Assembly (NCBI GenBank): GCA_029263315.1
Contig: JAJCXR010000021.1
Span: forward strand, 1 to 64,000
Origin: Acidobacteriota bacterium
Lineage (GTDB): Bacteria; Acidobacteriota; Thermoanaerobaculia; Multivoradales; J023
Reading direction: 5' to 3'
DNA: 64,000 bases
In this document: positions 61,562 to 64,000 of the stretch, in pieces
Layout: every line of letters begins with the position of its first letter
Position numbering within the stretch: the first letter of the stretch is position 1
Program-made: the position numbers and the translations under genes
Notes under the pieces: generated by a model
The model's database searches: none
What the model saw: only the letters and a program-made list of their open reading frames with translations
What the model was told of the DNA's origin: nothing

Positions 61562-63767
61562 CTCGGGGGAGACGATGCGTTTGCTGGAACGATTCCCGGC
61601 CCTGGGAAACTTGGCCTTGGCACGCCGCCGCCGAAAGACCCCCTACATCTCGCAAATCTCAGGGGCCGATTGCGGCGCCGCGTGCCTGGCCATGGTGCTG
61701 GCATCCCACGGCAAACACTTGCGCCTCGAAGCGGTCCGCCAGCTGTGCAGCGTCGACCGCGACGGCGCCGACGCTGTCGCCATCTTGCAGGCCGGCAGGG
61801 GGGAAGGGTTGCGGGGTCGCGGCGTGCGCATCGACGATATCGACGACCTAAAATTGCTGGACACACCCGCCATCCTGCACTGGCGCTTCCATCACTTCGT
61901 GGTCCTGGACGCCGTCCACCGGCATGGCGCGACGATCATCGATCCCGGCCACGGCCGGCGGCGGGTCGGCCGTCAGGAGCTGCGACGGGCCTTCACCGGC
62001 ATCGCCCTGACCTTCGAGCCAACGGACGACTTCGTCCCCGTCGCCAAACACGCCGTGGGCATCCGCCGCTATTTGCGGGTGATCGGCGAGCAGTCCAAGC
62101 TTCTGTGGCGCCTCCTGGTCACTTCCCTCCTGCTGCAGCTCCTGGCCCTCGCCTTGCCCGTCTCGACGGGCCTGTTGGTGGACCGCGTCCTGCCCCGCGG
62201 TGATGTACACCTGCTGGCGCTGCTGGCGGTGGGGCTGGCGGGGGTTCTCACCTTCGACTTCTTGGCCTCGTTCATTCGCGCCCATTTGATGCTGCACTTG
62301 CGCACCCGCTTGGACACCCGCATGACCTTGGGTTTCCTCGATCATCTCGTCGCTTTGCCCTACGGCTTCTTCCAACAACGCTCGACCGGCGACTTGATGA
62401 TGCGGCTCAACAGCAATACGACGATCCGCGAAATGCTCACCGCCAGCGCCATGTCGGGTTTGCTCGACGGCATCCTGGTCAGCCTTTATCTCCTGCTGCT
62501 CTGCTGGAACCACCTCGAAATGGGTCTCATCGTTCTCTTTCTCGGGGGCTTGCGCATCGGCCTCTTCATCGTCACCCGGCGGCGGCATCGCGACCTGATG
62601 TCCCAATCCCTGGAGACCGAGGCGCGCTCCCGCAGCTACCAAGTGCAGCTGCTGTCGGGCATCGAAACCCTCAAGGCGGTGGGGGCGGAAGGACGGGCCG
62701 TGGAGCATTGGTCGAATCTCTTCGTCGACGAGCTCAACGTGGCCTTGGCCCGGGGTCGTCTCAGCGCCCTCTTCGACTCGCTGCTCGTCGCCCTGGGCCA
62801 TGCCTCGCCGTTGATCATCCTCGTTTTCGGCACCCTGCGGGTCCTCGACGGGGACCTCACCCTGGGCACCATGCTGGCCCTCAATGCCCTGGCCATGGGT
62901 TTCCTCGCCCCCCTCTCCACCCTGGTGACCACCGCCATGCAGTTTCAGCTCATGGGCAGCTACATCGAGCGCATCGACGACGTCATGGAAACGCCCCGCG
63001 AGCAGCAAGGGGACGAGGTCATGCCGGCCCCCGATCTGCAAGGTCGCATTTCCCTCGATCAGGTGAGCTTCCGCTATAGCCCCCAGGCGCCCAAGGTGGT
63101 GCAAGATGTGTCGATCGATATCGAGGCGGGGAGCTTCATCGCCCTGGTGGGGGCTTCCGGGGCGGGAAAATCCACCTTGGCAGGCCTTCTCCTCGGGCTA
63201 CATCAACCCACCGCTGGCCACCTACGCTACGACGGCCACGACCTCTGTGGTCTCGACTTGCCCTCCCTGCGTCGCCAGTTGGGCATCGTCTCGCAACAAC
63301 CCTTTCTGTTCAACGGCACCATCCGCGACAACATCACCCTCACCGATCCGTCCTTGCCCTTGGCCCAAGTCATCGCAGCCGCCCGCCGAGCCCAAATCGA
63401 CGCCGAGATCCAAGCCATGCCCATGGCTTATGCCACCCACCTGGCCGACGGCGGCGCCTCCCTCTCCGGCGGCCAGCGACAGCGCATCGCCCTGGCCCGT
63501 GCCCTGATTCACCGACCGGCCATCCTGCTCCTCGACGAAGCCACCAGCCAGCTCGACGCGATGACCGAAAGGCAGGTACAAAACGAGTTGGCCAAGCTCA
63601 GCACCACCCGCATTGTCATCGCCCATCGCCTCAGCACCATCGTCGATGCCGACACCATCCTGGTCATGGACCGAGGCAAAATCGTCGAACGGGGAAAGCA
63701 CCACGAATTGATGGCCAAGAGGGGTCACTATGCAACGTTGGTGGCGGCTCAGATGCAGGGTTCCTGA
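61554..63767 (+). CDS. lanT: Peptidase-containing ABC transporter LanT (C39)
   Basis: The product has 737 residues from the ATG at 61554 (an ATG at 61575 with GGGGGAG upstream is an alternative). The N-terminal C39 peptidase has Cys40 (SGADCGAACLAM), a His in WRFHHFVVLD (about 114) and an Asp in TIIDPGHG, the catalytic set that cuts after Gly-Gly. A six-helix export domain follows (about 180-480). The ATPase has Walker A GASGAGKST (about 533), signature LSGGQRQR (about 637) and Walker B ILLLDEATSQLD. It removes the LanA leader and exports the product. It is the last gene of the cluster; no immunity gene (LanFEG) or second peptidase is seen. Confidence 0.93.
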   Translation: MASSGETMRLLERFPALGNLALARRRRKTPYISQISGADCGAACLAMVLASHGKHLRLEAVRQLCSVDRDGADAVAILQAGRGEGLRGRGVRIDDIDDLKLLDTPAILHWRFHHFVVLDAVHRHGATIIDPGHGRRRVGRQELRRAFTGIALTFEPTDDFVPVAKHAVGIRRYLRVIGEQSKLLWRLLVTSLLLQLLALALPVSTGLLVDRVLPRGDVHLLALLAVGLAGVLTFDFLASFIRAHLMLHLRTRLDTRMTLGFLDHLVALPYGFFQQRSTGDLMMRLNSNTTIREMLTASAMSGLLDGILVSLYLLLLCWNHLEMGLIVLFLGGLRIGLFIVTRRRHRDLMSQSLETEARSRSYQVQLLSGIETLKAVGAEGRAVEHWSNLFVDELNVALARGRLSALFDSLLVALGHASPLIILVFGTLRVLDGDLTLGTMLALNALAMGFLAPLSTLVTTAMQFQLMGSYIERIDDVMETPREQQGDEVMPAPDLQGRISLDQVSFRYSPQAPKVVQDVSIDIEAGSFIALVGASGAGKSTLAGLLLGLHQPTAGHLRYDGHDLCGLDLPSLRRQLGIVSQQPFLFNGTIRDNITLTDPSLPLAQVIAAARRAQIDAEIQAMPMAYATHLADGGASLSGGQRQRIALARALIHRPAILLLDEATSQLDAMTERQVQNELAKLSTTRIVIAHRLSTIVDADTILVMDRGKIVERGKHHELMAKRGHYATLVAAQMQGS

Positions 63768-63845
63768 GCCCACAGGGACAAAACGGCTCCCCTGGAGGGC
63801 AAATCGACATGACCTCCCGGCCCGAGCTCGGTATGCTGCGTGGCC

Positions 63846-64000
63846 ATGGAAAAGCGAGAATCCCATGAGATCACCCGGTTGCTGGTCGCTTGGCGCGGTG
63901 GTGACGAGGACGCCCTGCCGCAGTTGCTGCCGATGGTCTATCGGCGGCTCAAGGAAATCGCCGGCTATCTGCTGAATCGAGAACGGGTGGATCACACCCT
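63846..64000 (+). CDS. ECF sigma factor, N-terminal part only (TIGR02999-like)
   Basis: 51 residues are visible before the window ends. EITRLLVAWRGGDEDALPQLLPMVYRRLKEIAGYLLNRERVDHTL matches the region-2 start of sigma-70 ECF proteins of the TIGR02999 group, which are common in Acidobacteriota and often sit beside Ser/Thr kinase genes. It starts 78 bases after LanT. Whether it belongs to the lan cluster cannot be judged from this fragment. Confidence 0.85.
   Translation, partial: MEKRESHEITRLLVAWRGGDEDALPQLLPMVYRRLKEIAGYLLNRERVDHT

Noticed and set aside
61848..63104. A 418-codon minus-strand frame within lanT
   Set aside because: Gln/Glu/His-rich antisense of the ABC transporter; no domain recognised.
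1..64000. CRISPR arrays, rRNA, insertion sequences
   Set aside because: No regularly spaced repeats, rRNA-like stretches or transposase genes were found; the only tandem repeats are short and mostly inside genes.

Overview
The window is high-GC (about 65% by eye), gene-dense bacterial DNA. It most likely comes from an Acidobacteriota relative, perhaps Thermoanaerobaculia-like. Pointers are an 830-residue ADOP-type ABC permease, an ECF sigma factor start of the TIGR02999 type, long secreted proteins with carboxypeptidase-regulatory/Cna-B repeats, an ASPIC/UnbV lipoprotein, an IPTL-CTERM surface protein and a TPR-CHAT protein. The assignment rests on gene families only; no rRNA, tRNA or CRISPR array was seen.

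Layout. 1-5.8 kb: a partial secreted M12B-type metalloprotease reading left off the window, divergent from a lamin-tail-domain secreted protein; the 400-base gap between them holds a sigma-54-like promoter, two tandem palindromes and a sigma-70-like promoter. 5.9-8.2 kb: a SenB-like selenosugar synthase followed by selD, which has an in-frame TGA read as selenocysteine and a SECIS-like hairpin. 8.2-9.3 kb: a Phd/PIN toxin-antitoxin pair and a DUF486 membrane protein. 9.3-10.8 kb: a MarR regulator with a C-terminal cysteine cluster, its palindromic operator and a divergent secreted protein. 11-15.5 kb: an IPTL-CTERM protein, an FG-GAP/ASPIC lipoprotein and a TPR lipoprotein in one overlapping unit. 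15.6-17.6 kb: an EamA transporter and a DJ-1/AraC regulator.

28.8-17.6 kb (minus strand) is a tightly coupled operon: a secreted 169-residue protein, a TolQ/ExbB-like channel, two ExbD-like proteins with an unusual membrane segment, a 2091-residue envelope protein and a PQQ-propeller lipoprotein. I consider this the best candidate for an undescribed proton-driven envelope machine. 29-36 kb: a gamma-glutamylcyclotransferase-like protein, a glycosyltransferase, a Cna-B repeat protein and a GNAT acetyltransferase. 36-39.6 kb: an SGNH-like/methyltransferase fusion, divergent from a 56-residue peptide gene that lies directly before a PaO-like Rieske oxygenase, a possible modified-peptide locus. 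39.6-48.4 kb (minus strand): an ADOP permease, then a GntR-ATPase-permease-permease operon in which the two 810-residue permeases are diverged duplicates.

48.6-53.1 kb: a TPR-CHAT protease-like lipoprotein followed by an AT-rich gene of unknown function. 53.2-56.9 kb: a periplasmic cupin, a spermidine-synthase-like protein, a secreted protein and an SLC13 transporter. 57.1-63.8 kb: a class II lanthipeptide cluster of precursor, LanM, a short HlyD-like protein and a peptidase-ABC exporter (LanT), followed by the start of an ECF sigma factor.
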